Assembly (NCBI GenBank): GCA_003445095.1 | Contig: DLVS01000393.1 | Span: 1 to 9,097, forward strand | Reading direction: 5' to 3' | Length of the DNA: 9,097 nt | Origin: Verrucomicrobiales bacterium | Lineage (GTDB): Bacteria > Verrucomicrobiota > Verrucomicrobiia > Limisphaerales > UBA9464 | Shown here: positions 1 through 6,586 of the stretch, one piece after another | How the letters are laid out: each line of letters opens with the position of its first letter | How positions within the stretch are numbered: the first letter of the stretch is position 1 | Position numbers and translations under genes: made by a program | The notes under the pieces: generated by a model | Databases searched by the model: none | Told to the model about the DNA's origin: nothing | Seen by the model: the letters and a program-made list of their open reading frames with translations, nothing else

Positions 1-83
1 TCTGATTTCAGTTTTATTTTTCTCACTCGTTTTTTCTATTTTTTTTTTTCTCTACATTTGTTTTTGTTGTTTTTTTTTTTTTT
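1..83. other. T-rich low-complexity tract at window start, probable assembly or sequencing artefact
   Basis: Most bases are T, with runs of 11 (39-49) and 14 (70-83) Ts broken by isolated C, A or G. Composition changes abruptly to the GC-rich average of the window right after base 83. The queD reading frame stays open through the tract and would encode mainly Phe and Leu, which is unlike any QueD protein; that region of the family should be a charged helix ahead of the LDH motif. I infer that this is degenerate sequence at a contig end or a chimeric join, not a natural gene part. A real phase-variable or poly-T tract is possible but less likely because it interrupts a conserved enzyme core. 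Confidence 0.7.
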
Positions 84-252
84 CAAGCTCGATCACAACT
101 ATCTGAACGAGCTGCCCGGCTTGGATAATCCCACGAGCGAACTTTTGGCGCAGTGGATCTGGGACCGATTGAAACCCGGCTTGCCAATGCTGGTTGAAAT
201 CGGGGTGGCCGAGACCTGTACGGCTCGCTGCGTGTATCGTGGGCAAGCTTGA
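82..252 (+). CDS. queD: QueD, 6-carboxy-5,6,7,8-tetrahydropterin synthase (3' fragment)
   Basis: This is the C-terminal 56 or so residues of a 6-pyruvoyl-tetrahydropterin-synthase-fold enzyme. QueD turns 7,8-dihydroneopterin triphosphate into 6-carboxytetrahydropterin, the second step toward preQ0 and queuosine, in the cytoplasm. The visible part contains [26 protein letters not shown] and [12 protein letters not shown], which follows my memory of the E. coli QueD C-terminus almost residue for residue. The Asp-His of LDH and the Glu of ETCT, both active-site residues in the family, are present. The N-terminal half, with the zinc-binding histidines and catalytic Cys, is absent because the sequence upstream is a T-rich tract. 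The frame is open back to base 1, and the TTG at 58 is not a credible start. Homology begins at about 82-85. The gene ends in TGA at 250-252 and converges on the permease gene. Family assignment is strong; QueD rather than another PTPS-type enzyme is likely from the ETCTA and GLDNPTSE segments. Confidence 0.88.
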   Translation, partial: FKLDHNYLNELPGLDNPTSELLAQWIWDRLKPGLPMLVEIGVAETCTARCVYRGQA

Positions 253-436
253 GCCAGTAGGATCCGGAGTGCAACCGCAGGTGAACCGAACGCACTGGAC
301 GGCGAGGCCAGTAACCGCCGAAGTAGCCGCGGACGGAAGGACGCGCCATCTGAGTTCGCTCCCTCGCGGGAGAATCACGACCCGCTTCCGTGTGTTCGAC
401 TCCGCGCTGGATGAATGCGCCTTCTTCCGGCGGCGG
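253..436. other. Convergent intergenic region between queD and the ABC permease
   Basis: The 184 bases lie between two gene ends. Open frames on both strands run through it but none resembles a protein family. It holds two short inverted repeats: ACTGG at 294-298 with CCAGT at 308-312, and CTCCC at 359-363 with GGGAG at 368-372. The stretch could be part of a dispersed non-coding repeat, but I cannot test copy number from one window. Confidence 0.5.
359..372. terminator. Small hairpin between convergent genes, possible terminator without a U tract
   Basis: A perfect 5-base stem (CTCCC/GGGAG) closes a TCGC tetraloop. It sits about 65 bases past the permease stop and 107 bases past the queD stop, so it could serve either direction. 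Neither side is followed by a run of T, so it is not a canonical intrinsic terminator, and a stem this short can arise by chance. Confidence 0.2.
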
Positions 437-2104
437 CTACCGGCTTACCGACATATGCGCGAATTGCCGCAAGTTGAGTTCACGCCGCGCGATCATCAAA
501 GCAAGCAGCCCGATCATCAATTGGAACACCGCCGGCAGCACACCCCAGTCGAGCCGCGTTTCGAGAAAAAACCTCCATCCTCCCGAGTCCAGCAACGCCG
601 GGTCGCCGAAGTAAGCCGGATTGTTTAACGCCGAGAACATGAGCGTCGCGCCCGTCGGAACGAACAGGCCCCAAAACATCGTGCTGAGAACGGCCGTCAC
701 AAAATTGCGCGCTCGCAATCCTCGCCAGAGACCAATGGCAGGCAGCGTCAATAACGACATGATGAGCCACCAATTGAACCGTTCGAAATCCACTCCAGCG
801 CGACGCCACAACCCTTGCACATAGATCGCCAGACATACTTGCAACCCGACCGGCAAGACGAATTCGCGCAAGTGCGCCAGCCAACGGCTTTGCAGCAAAT
901 GGCCTGTCGTGAGCGGCGTGACTAAGAGCAATTCCAAAGTGCCGTTCTCGCGTTCGACTCGAAATCCTCCCGCCGCACTGAACGCCATTCCACCCAAGAG
1001 CAGCATCGGGCCCATCCACATCGGCATGCTGAACCCAGACCCGAATCCACCCATCCAACCTCCAGTCGTGGCGATCATCATCCAAATCACCATCACCACC
1101 GAGATCCAGCCCCAGCGAGTGAGCGCCGCGGCGACGGTTCGATGCTGAATCCACAGGAGTGGGTTGCGAGACAGACGGGCTCGCTGACGTTGCCGCATCC
1201 AACCAGGGAAAAGGATTGGTTGAGTCAGTTGTCGCTGTAGCTCGAGCGTTTCAGGCCGCGGAGGTTCCTCTTGCCATAGCTTCTTCACGCGGCGCGCCAC
1301 AAACAGCACCACCAAGGTGCCAATGACTCCAACGATCAGCAGTTGCGACACGAGATTGAGTGTCCACGCAAAATTGAACCGCGATGAACCCGTCAGACTG
1401 GGAGGCAGATTGACGAACGCTGACTCGCTCCAGCCGACCTGGATGACCGCGTCAATCGGCAATCGGGTTCCCAGCCACCGATTCAAGCCGGCCACCCCAG
1501 TCCAGAAACAAAGATACAAGACGATCGCCGCCAGTAACACGGCCACCTCAATCACAAACGCCAACGCCAGCGCGCGTCGGAAATGTACAGTTATCGAACT
1601 CCCCAACAAACCGGCTACCAGCCCAAGCGTTAGACCTGCAAACTGTGCGACGACCGATTCAATCATTTGCCGGCCACTGACCCCGCCTAACAGGAATGGA
1701 ATCGTCACCACCGGAATCGCCGCCAGCCAGAGCGTCAGCGCTCGCAAGCCGTTGGCGGCGCATTTTCCCACCACCACGCCCACCGGACTGAGCGGCGTCA
1801 GGCCCAACAAGTTCAGCGTCGATTCGCGTCGCTCACGCGCGATGGCATCGGCCGTCAAAGTCGGCGCCAGCGCGAGGATGATCAGTGTAAGGGTCAACTG
1901 CACTCGTTCGAACAAGAACCCACCTTCGGATAGCATCGTACCCCACGGGCCAAACATCGTCCCCCCGTTGCGGGCCATCTCCGCCCAAATTGTCATGCCC
2001 CAAACCAACGCGCCCATCACCGCCACTGCCGCAATCAAACGAAGCCGAAACAAAACCGGGCTCCGGCTCTGCTCGATCAGCTCGCGTTGGATAACAGGGT
2101 TCAA
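437..2104 (-). CDS. ABC-2 type exporter permease, two fused permease halves
   Basis: A 555-residue inner-membrane protein with roughly a dozen hydrophobic segments, about 20-40, 67-86, 117-139, 153-172, 180-200, 251-270, 333-346, 364-379, 415-430, 445-457, 468-492 and 519-537. It has an internal repeat. The ABC-2 motif appears as ARERRESTLNLLGLTPLS at 89-106 and again as RVERENGTLELLLVTPLT at 382-399, and each is preceded by a matching stretch (SRSPVLF 13-19; SRNPLLW 312-318). The chain therefore looks like two permease units joined by a cytoplasmic linker around 271-310, so one polypeptide could form the whole transmembrane channel. The start is TTG at 2104; the frame meets a stop at 2126-2128 with no ATG before it, and NPVIQREL is the usual N-terminal type for such permeases. 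The gene follows the ATPase by 118 bases and probably belongs to the same operon. Substrate unknown; ABC-2 exporters move drugs, lipids, polysaccharides or peptides. Confidence 0.87.
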   Translation of the reverse strand: MNPVIQRELIEQSRSPVLFRLRLIAAVAVMGALVWGMTIWAEMARNGGTMFGPWGTMLSEGGFLFERVQLTLTLIILALAPTLTADAIARERRESTLNLLGLTPLSPVGVVVGKCAANGLRALTLWLAAIPVVTIPFLLGGVSGRQMIESVVAQFAGLTLGLVAGLLGSSITVHFRRALALAFVIEVAVLLAAIVLYLCFWTGVAGLNRWLGTRLPIDAVIQVGWSESAFVNLPPSLTGSSRFNFAWTLNLVSQLLIVGVIGTLVVLFVARRVKKLWQEEPPRPETLELQRQLTQPILFPGWMRQRQRARLSRNPLLWIQHRTVAAALTRWGWISVVMVIWMMIATTGGWMGGFGSGFSMPMWMGPMLLLGGMAFSAAGGFRVERENGTLELLLVTPLTTGHLLQSRWLAHLREFVLPVGLQVCLAIYVQGLWRRAGVDFERFNWWLIMSLLTLPAIGLWRGLRARNFVTAVLSTMFWGLFVPTGATLMFSALNNPAYFGDPALLDSGGWRFFLETRLDWGVLPAVFQLMIGLLALMIARRELNLRQFAHMSVSR

Positions 2105-2109
2105 GGCAG

Positions 2110-2220
2110 GATCAGAAGTCAGTAGTCAGTTGTCAGCGGTTGATTTGAGTGTGCCATCGACAAATCCTCGCGTTTTCTTCGACGATTGATGACTGACCAC
2201 TGACCACCTGCCACTGCCCC
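2110..2220. repeat. Imperfect inverted repeat built from 7-base units, inside the exporter operon
   Basis: The left arm reads as four consecutive heptads at 2110-2137: GATCAGA, AGTCAGT, AGTCAGT, TGTCAGC, sharing a TCAG core. The right arm (about 2187-2220) carries the complement, with CTGAC cores at 2193 and 2200 exactly seven bases apart, then degraded copies. Reversed and complemented, the right arm matches the left at roughly two thirds of positions over 28 bases with one gap. The roughly 50-base centre also has TCGAC-type complementarity near 2157 and 2178. The element fills almost the whole gap between the ATPase stop and the permease start, so it would be transcribed as a long hairpin. 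Degenerate heptanucleotide repeats are known from other bacterial genomes; whether this one is dispersed here cannot be seen from one copy. Confidence 0.72.
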
Positions 2221-2222
2221 AT

Positions 2223-3173
2223 TCACTGCGTATCCCCTTTGGTCACTCGCAAGAATACCTCTTCCAGTCCCAGCTCGTCTTCGCGCAATTCCAGCAATCG
2301 TTGCCCCGCGCCGACTAGTGTTTCCGCAATGCAGCCGCCATCGTCGTCGTTGTTTTTCAGCACAACCTTGAGCCGACCGTCAGTCGTTTCCACGCCTTGG
2401 ATCTCCGGGCGCTGAAGTAACAACTCACGGGCCTGGTCCGGAGCACCGGCGACACGAACCCAGAATGCCCGTGCATCGCTCATCCCTGACTTCACCCCTT
2501 TGATCGGCCCGCTGTAGATCAATTGCCCTCGCTCAATGATGGCGCACTGATTGCAGAGTGATTGGAGCTCGGAGAGGATATGAGACGAAATGATGATCGT
2601 TTTCCCCATTCGCTGAAGCTCCTGCAAGATTGCCATCATTTCGATGCGGGCTCGTGGATCGAGTCCGCTCGCCGGTTCATCGAGGAGCAACAATTGCGGG
2701 TCATGGATCAACACGCGAGCCAGGCCGAGGCGCTGCTGCATGCCGCGACTAAGAGCGCCGATTAGGGAACCTTTCTTTTCACTCAGCCCCACGAGTTCCA
2801 ACACGTCGTTCACGGTCTTTTCTCGTTGGACCGCGGGAATTTTGTAACAGGCGCCAAAGAAATCGAGGTACTCGGTGACCTCCATATCCTTATACACTCC
2901 GAAAAAGTCGGGCATGTAGCCGATGAGATGCCGGACCCGGTCGGCGTCGCGCACCACATCGAGACCCAAGACTTCGGCCGTCCCGCTCGAAGGCGTGAGG
3001 AAGGTTGCGAGAATTCGGAGCGTGGTGGTTTTGCCCGCACCATTCGACCCGATAAATCCGAACAGATCCCCGCGGTTGACCGTGAGGTTGAGGCCGCCCA
3101 GGGCAACCATGCTGCCAAAGGTGCGACCCAGGTTGCGGGTTTGAACGGCGGAGCTTTCCGGAGGCGGAGTCAT
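2223..3173 (-). CDS. ABC transporter ATP-binding protein of the ABC-2 exporter
   Basis: A 316-residue cytoplasmic ATPase that powers the adjacent permease. All nucleotide-binding motifs are in place: Walker A GSNGAGKT at 42-49, signature LSRGMQ at 141-146, Walker B LLLLDE at 161-166, D-loop SGLD at 169-172 and switch His198 in SSH. The Q-loop region reads IGYMPD (84-89), with no Gln at the usual site; replacement by Pro-Glu or Pro-Asp is common in exporters of this type, so activity is not in doubt. Residues after about 230 form the extra C-terminal domain typical of the drug/lipid-exporter ATPases and contain an acidic NNDDDGG loop. The ATG at 3173 lies 18 bases after the stop of the 710-residue protein gene, which points to one transcript. 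No Shine-Dalgarno sequence precedes it. Family is certain; substrate is not. Confidence 0.95.
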   Translation of the reverse strand: MTPPPESSAVQTRNLGRTFGSMVALGGLNLTVNRGDLFGFIGSNGAGKTTTLRILATFLTPSSGTAEVLGLDVVRDADRVRHLIGYMPDFFGVYKDMEVTEYLDFFGACYKIPAVQREKTVNDVLELVGLSEKKGSLIGALSRGMQQRLGLARVLIHDPQLLLLDEPASGLDPRARIEMMAILQELQRMGKTIIISSHILSELQSLCNQCAIIERGQLIYSGPIKGVKSGMSDARAFWVRVAGAPDQARELLLQRPEIQGVETTDGRLKVVLKNNDDDGGCIAETLVGAGQRLLELREDELGLEEVFLRVTKGDTQ

Positions 3174-3191
3174 ATTGGAGCAAAGAATCGT

Positions 3192-5324
3192 TCAGGGAGC
3201 CGAGGGGACATCCAACCGCAGCAGAGCACCTCGCCGACTCCGGACCGCAGGAAAGCGGTTCGCGGGCGGAAGGACTCCGGAATTCGGCATCCAGGCCAGG
3301 ACCAGAGTGTTGCCTCGGCGCAAGTCGGGGCTGAGATCAAATCCGGCCGGCCAAACGTAACCCTGACCGTCGCCGGCGCTTCGATTGAGCATCGACGGAA
3401 ACGACGCAGCCACGCTGGCCGCGGGCCAGTCGTCAATGTAGCGACGCTCGTTGGAGCCAAAGGTCTGTTCCCGGTTGCCAATCGCGGCAAAGAACTCCGC
3501 CTGCCAACGGCTCAGTGTTTCGGAAAATGACTCCGCTCCGTTCGCGTCGAGTTCAATCTCCGCCGTCGCGCCGGCTCGCAACTCGGGGAGGCGCGACATT
3601 TGCGTGCCGCTGATTACCCAGACCGGTCCCAACGGCCCGCGCGTTCGGTTCTCTACTTCGAATCGGCCCGGTCGAACCTCACGGGCGACCAACGGCGCGT
3701 CACCGACATCGGCCCAATCCGCGACATTTAGCGAGCTCGTCCATACCGGTACGAAGGCGTCGGCCGTCCAACCTTGGGCCGCGAGCGTGATCGTGAGGCG
3801 GCCTGGGTCCGGTGAACCGCCGAAGAGATTTTTGAACTCTCCCCGCAACGCCGCCTCCGGAGCTTCATTCACCAGCTTGTAGGTCTCGTTCGCTGGCGAA
3901 TAGATGCTGCCAAAGGTCCGGCCCCGCAACGTCGCCCGGGTCGGATCGGCATGGGGCAGTACATCGACCAATTGCAATTCGTTCCACTCCGTTTGGCCCG
4001 CCCGCAGTTTGTACCCGATGAAATAAATTAGCCCTGAAAACAACGCCACGTAGGTCGGGAAGGTGATCCACGTGAGCATCGGGCGTTTGATCTTCTTTAA
4101 CCACCACTGATCGAAAGGACCGATCACGGCCAAATAAACCACCAGCAATAACAGCAGTGCGCCAATCGGGAGTTTGCGGATTTGCCGCGTCTCAATCATC
4201 GCTCCAAATACGGAATCCAACCCACGGCCCCCGCGGAACTGGAAGTCACCTGCCGTAAGAAAACGCTCTGGCACTCCACAGATCTTGGCCCAAAACCAGG
4301 GGCGATGCTTCCACGACTTCATCGGTTCGCGTTCCGGATTGACCGCCAGGATGACCACCTGGCCTCGCCCGACCGGCGCGCTGACCATCCAGGTTCGAAC
4401 GTCGGCCGTCTTCGTCGCCTGGCCGCCCCGGGCGCGCAGTTCGAGGAGCGGGACATCGGTGACTTCGAACGCGAGGTCCGTAATCAGGTTCGCATAAGCG
4501 GCTCCGGAGTCGGCGGCGTTTTCGGGGGACGCGGTCCGGAAGGCGAACTGAGGACTCCATGGCTCCTCGACCAACCAACGGTGCAAGGCGGGCCCGATTC
4601 GAACACTGGTCATCCCCCCCAACTCTGCGGGCACTAGCCGCCGCAACCACGGGGTGGAAGTTACGTCGTTCGGTTGATCGATCGCGATGATCAGTTGTCC
4701 TCCACTATGGACCCACGTTTCCAAGGCGGCGACTTGTGGCTCCTTGAGTTCCAGCGCCCGGGCTGAATTCAGGTACAAGGAGTTCAGTCCTTCGAGGGCG
4801 ATGGAACGGTCGGGAAAAATCTCCGCCTGCATTCGCGCCACCCGCGGTTGCCATTCCGGCCGAGTCTTCTCCCGCTCGGGAAAGGACGGTTGAGCGCTAA
4901 AACTCCCGGGGAGCGCACCCAGCAAAGGCACGTCCCATCCGACCAGACCGACGCGCTGGCCCGTGCGTTCGTCCTGTACTTTCCCCTTGGCGTCCCGCAA
5001 GCGGCCATCCACCGATAAAAAATTTTGTGACGTCGCAAACATCGGCACCGAGAAACGTTTGCGGGTATTGGTCGGCAATTCCACCGGCACACGAGTGACG
5101 ACACTCCCAAACTGGCCCGCCGACAATTCGACCACGGCGTCGAACGACGGACCGTCATTGAACACTTCGATGGTGATGGGGTACCAGGCCCCAGCGCGAA
5201 CGGTATTGTCGTAGCCCGGGAAGACATCGAACTGAATCTTAGCGTCGGCGCGCGGCAGCCCAGTCGCACTTATGGCGAGAATGAGGAGCCAAAATCGGAC
5301 CGCGATGGAACAGCGAAAGGGCAT
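3192..5324 (-). CDS. Exporter-associated membrane protein with signal peptide and large extracytoplasmic domains
   Basis: I do not recognise a named gene. The 710-residue protein starts with a signal peptide (hydrophobic core about 11-22, likely cut after ADA at 26-28). Residues 29-130 look beta-rich, like an Ig-type domain. Residues 175-216 (LNSARAL, then WVHSGGQLIIA) resemble the class I glutamine-amidotransferase-like fold seen in extracytoplasmic proteins near ABC-2 exporters and in GldG-like proteins; I see no catalytic Cys in the region. A membrane hairpin follows: one segment at 385-403, a short basic loop IGPFDQWWLKKIKRP (401-415), and a second segment at 417-437. The positive loop should be cytoplasmic, placing both 29-384 and 438-710 outside the membrane. 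The C-terminal part has Asn-Arg and beta-rich segments with no recognised motif. The GP...LKK..RP..TW motif recurs in uncharacterised proteins encoded next to ABC-2 transporters. ATG at 5324 is chosen because it begins the signal peptide. Likely role, by inference: partner of the exporter in binding or handling its substrate. Confidence 0.8.
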   Translation of the reverse strand: MPFRCSIAVRFWLLILAISATGLPRADAKIQFDVFPGYDNTVRAGAWYPITIEVFNDGPSFDAVVELSAGQFGSVVTRVPVELPTNTRKRFSVPMFATSQNFLSVDGRLRDAKGKVQDERTGQRVGLVGWDVPLLGALPGSFSAQPSFPEREKTRPEWQPRVARMQAEIFPDRSIALEGLNSLYLNSARALELKEPQVAALETWVHSGGQLIIAIDQPNDVTSTPWLRRLVPAELGGMTSVRIGPALHRWLVEEPWSPQFAFRTASPENAADSGAAYANLITDLAFEVTDVPLLELRARGGQATKTADVRTWMVSAPVGRGQVVILAVNPEREPMKSWKHRPWFWAKICGVPERFLTAGDFQFRGGRGLDSVFGAMIETRQIRKLPIGALLLLLVVYLAVIGPFDQWWLKKIKRPMLTWITFPTYVALFSGLIYFIGYKLRAGQTEWNELQLVDVLPHADPTRATLRGRTFGSIYSPANETYKLVNEAPEAALRGEFKNLFGGSPDPGRLTITLAAQGWTADAFVPVWTSSLNVADWADVGDAPLVAREVRPGRFEVENRTRGPLGPVWVISGTQMSRLPELRAGATAEIELDANGAESFSETLSRWQAEFFAAIGNREQTFGSNERRYIDDWPAASVAASFPSMLNRSAGDGQGYVWPAGFDLSPDLRRGNTLVLAWMPNSGVLPPANRFPAVRSRRGALLRLDVPSAP

Positions 5325-5634
5325 GAGGCGTAAGCGCCGCTACTTCTAGGCCCGCCGACGGTAGGACGGCAAACGCGAAGTGCTAGGAATCCAGGGATCG
5401 CCCGCAATCCGCCGGCCGTGTGGAGTCGGAACAGCGATTCACCGACCTGACCCATGACTCTCACCGATTTGTTCCTGCGTGCGCCAGCGAACGCAGCGCA
5501 TTCAGCAGTTCTTCTGCAAAATCGGTCGTGGGGGTAGGCAAGACGGCCTTACCAAGGGGCTTCGGTAGTCGGCTCCGGCGGGATAGAAAAGGTAGAACAC
5601 CCGTTCCGCAGCCGTCGCCACCTTGGTTCTGTCA
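5325..5634. other. 310-base gap between engB and the exporter operon, no recognised gene
   Basis: No RNA gene or protein family is recognised here. A 28-codon frame on the minus strand begins at an ATG overlapping the engB stop (TGATG) and ends at 5549. In another minus frame, the stretch ending at the TGA near 5468 reads protein-like (TTDFAEELLNALRSLAHAG). A hairpin is possible at 5476-5495 (TGCGT with ACGCA), and GGCG/CGCC flank a TAAG loop at 5327-5338, just before the exporter-protein start. The promoter of the exporter operon should lie here, but I see no convincing -35/-10 pair. Confidence 0.5.
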
Positions 5635-6279
5635 TCACCACGGGGTATTGCGTCGCGGAGGTTTGGGCTGAGGACGGCGCTTTTGTTCGGGCTTGAGGAG
5701 GGAGTCGATGATCGCCAACAACGCCTGCCGCCCCTGACGGTTGACCGAAGAGGTGGTGAGGATTTCAGGGATTTGTTCACACCACTCGGAGAGCCGCTTT
5801 TTGAAGGCCTCGATATTTTCTCGAACTTTGTCTGAACTGACTCGGTCGGTCTTGGTAAACACCAAAACGAAAGGCACGGCGTGGTCCACGAGACCTTCGA
5901 TGAATTGGAGATCGATCGTCTGCGGCGGAAGCGACGAATCCACCAGGGCAAACACGCACTCCAGATTGGTCCGGTTCGCCAAGTATTCTGCCACCGAACT
6001 GCTGAATCGACCGCGTTCCTTTCGTTCTACTTGGGCGAAGCCGTAGCCTGGAAGATCGACGAGGCGCCACGTGCCATTGACGGTGAAGAAATTGATCTGC
6101 TTGGTGTGCCCGGGTGTGGCCGAGACCTTAGCGAGGTCGCGTTTTCCCACGAGCAAGTTCAGGAGGGACGACTTGCCCACGTTGGAGCGCCCGGTAAAAG
6201 CGAACTCGGGGAGCGCGTCTACCGGGCATGACGCCAGATCCGGGAAGCTGCGGAAGAAAGTAACGTTCGAAATATCCAT
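5635..6279 (-). CDS. engB: EngB (YihA/YsxC) ribosome-biogenesis GTPase
   Basis: A 214-residue cytoplasmic GTPase of the TrmE-Era-EngA-YihA-Septin-like group, needed for assembly of the large ribosomal subunit. The order of motifs is complete: G1 GRSNVGKS at 30-37, G2 in SATPGHT at 53-59, G3 DLPG at 75-78 followed by YGFA, G4 TKTD at 142-145, and a G5 region near SS at 177-178. The length matches the family (about 195-215). Start is ATG at 6279, because the family begins about 25-30 residues ahead of G1; another ATG lies at 6303, and the frame stays open to 6648, but the latter would overlap rseP and adds low-complexity residues with no family match. The C-terminal tail from about 195 is rich in Lys, Arg and Pro, a plausible rRNA contact. 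It is transcribed away from rseP and toward the exporter genes, with a 310-base gap that makes co-transcription uncertain. Confidence 0.95.
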   Translation of the reverse strand: MDISNVTFFRSFPDLASCPVDALPEFAFTGRSNVGKSSLLNLLVGKRDLAKVSATPGHTKQINFFTVNGTWRLVDLPGYGFAQVERKERGRFSSSVAEYLANRTNLECVFALVDSSLPPQTIDLQFIEGLVDHAVPFVLVFTKTDRVSSDKVRENIEAFKKRLSEWCEQIPEILTTSSVNRQGRQALLAIIDSLLKPEQKRRPQPKPPRRNTPW

Positions 6280-6586
6280 GCGGAACGAGTTTTGACGGAC
6301 CATCGGCCAAGGTCGTCGAACCGACACGAAATTCTTCCGAATTCGGTCCGGCTGAAAGGTTGGTTGCGGATCAACCTGACGTCGCCGACACCAAGGCGCC
6401 TCACGTCCGGATTTCTTGGTCGGATTCGATGCGCGTGCGGCATCAGGGAGTTCCAGTCCGCCTTGAACTGAGGCCGCGTAGGTCCGGTCGCTAATCCGCG
6501 CCAAAGTCGAACTCGCCGCCACTTCGGCGATCTGCTCCGTCCCCGTTGCCACGTTGCCCGGCGACACGTAGCGTACCCCAATTGCT
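6280..6586. other. Divergent intergenic region between engB and rseP
   Basis: These 307 bases separate two divergent starts and should hold both promoters. The minus frame is open across it in phase with engB, and a plus frame of about 80 codons ends at a TAA near 6510, but neither has a convincing start or resembles a known family. The 3' end of dxr, often found just ahead of rseP in other bacteria, is not here. Confidence 0.5.
6546..6574 (+). promoter_or_regulatory. Weak sigma-70-like promoter candidate for rseP
   Basis: TTGCCA at 6546-6551 (5 of 6 to the -35 consensus) is followed, after 17 bases, by TAGCGT at 6569-6574 (3 of 6 to the -10 consensus). The -10 would lie only 12 bases ahead of the ATG, giving a very short or absent leader. 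This fits the lack of a Shine-Dalgarno sequence, but the -10 is poor and a match of this quality is expected by chance. Confidence 0.15.

Noticed and set aside
83..378. Overlapping minus-strand frames of 88 and 108 codons opposite queD
   Set aside because: They are antisense to the conserved QueD C-terminus and continue into the T-rich tract as a poly-Lys/Gln tail, which is not credible.
1317..2189. Long plus-strand open frame (290 codons) antisense to the permease
   Set aside because: It is rich in Ala, Thr, Pro and Ser with no family resemblance, and it lies wholly opposite a well supported membrane protein; this is the usual shadow in GC-rich DNA.
2826..3530. Plus-strand open frame (234 codons) across the ATPase and 710-residue protein genes
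   Set aside because: It spans the junction of two supported minus-strand genes and shows no motif of its own.
5270..5464. 64-codon minus frame overlapping the start of the 710-residue protein
   Set aside because: It has a GTG start and no family resemblance, and it runs out of frame through the signal-peptide region of a better supported gene.
5476..5495. Hairpin TGCGT/ACGCA as an engB terminator
   Set aside because: The stem is short with a mismatch and is not followed by a T run in the direction of engB transcription.
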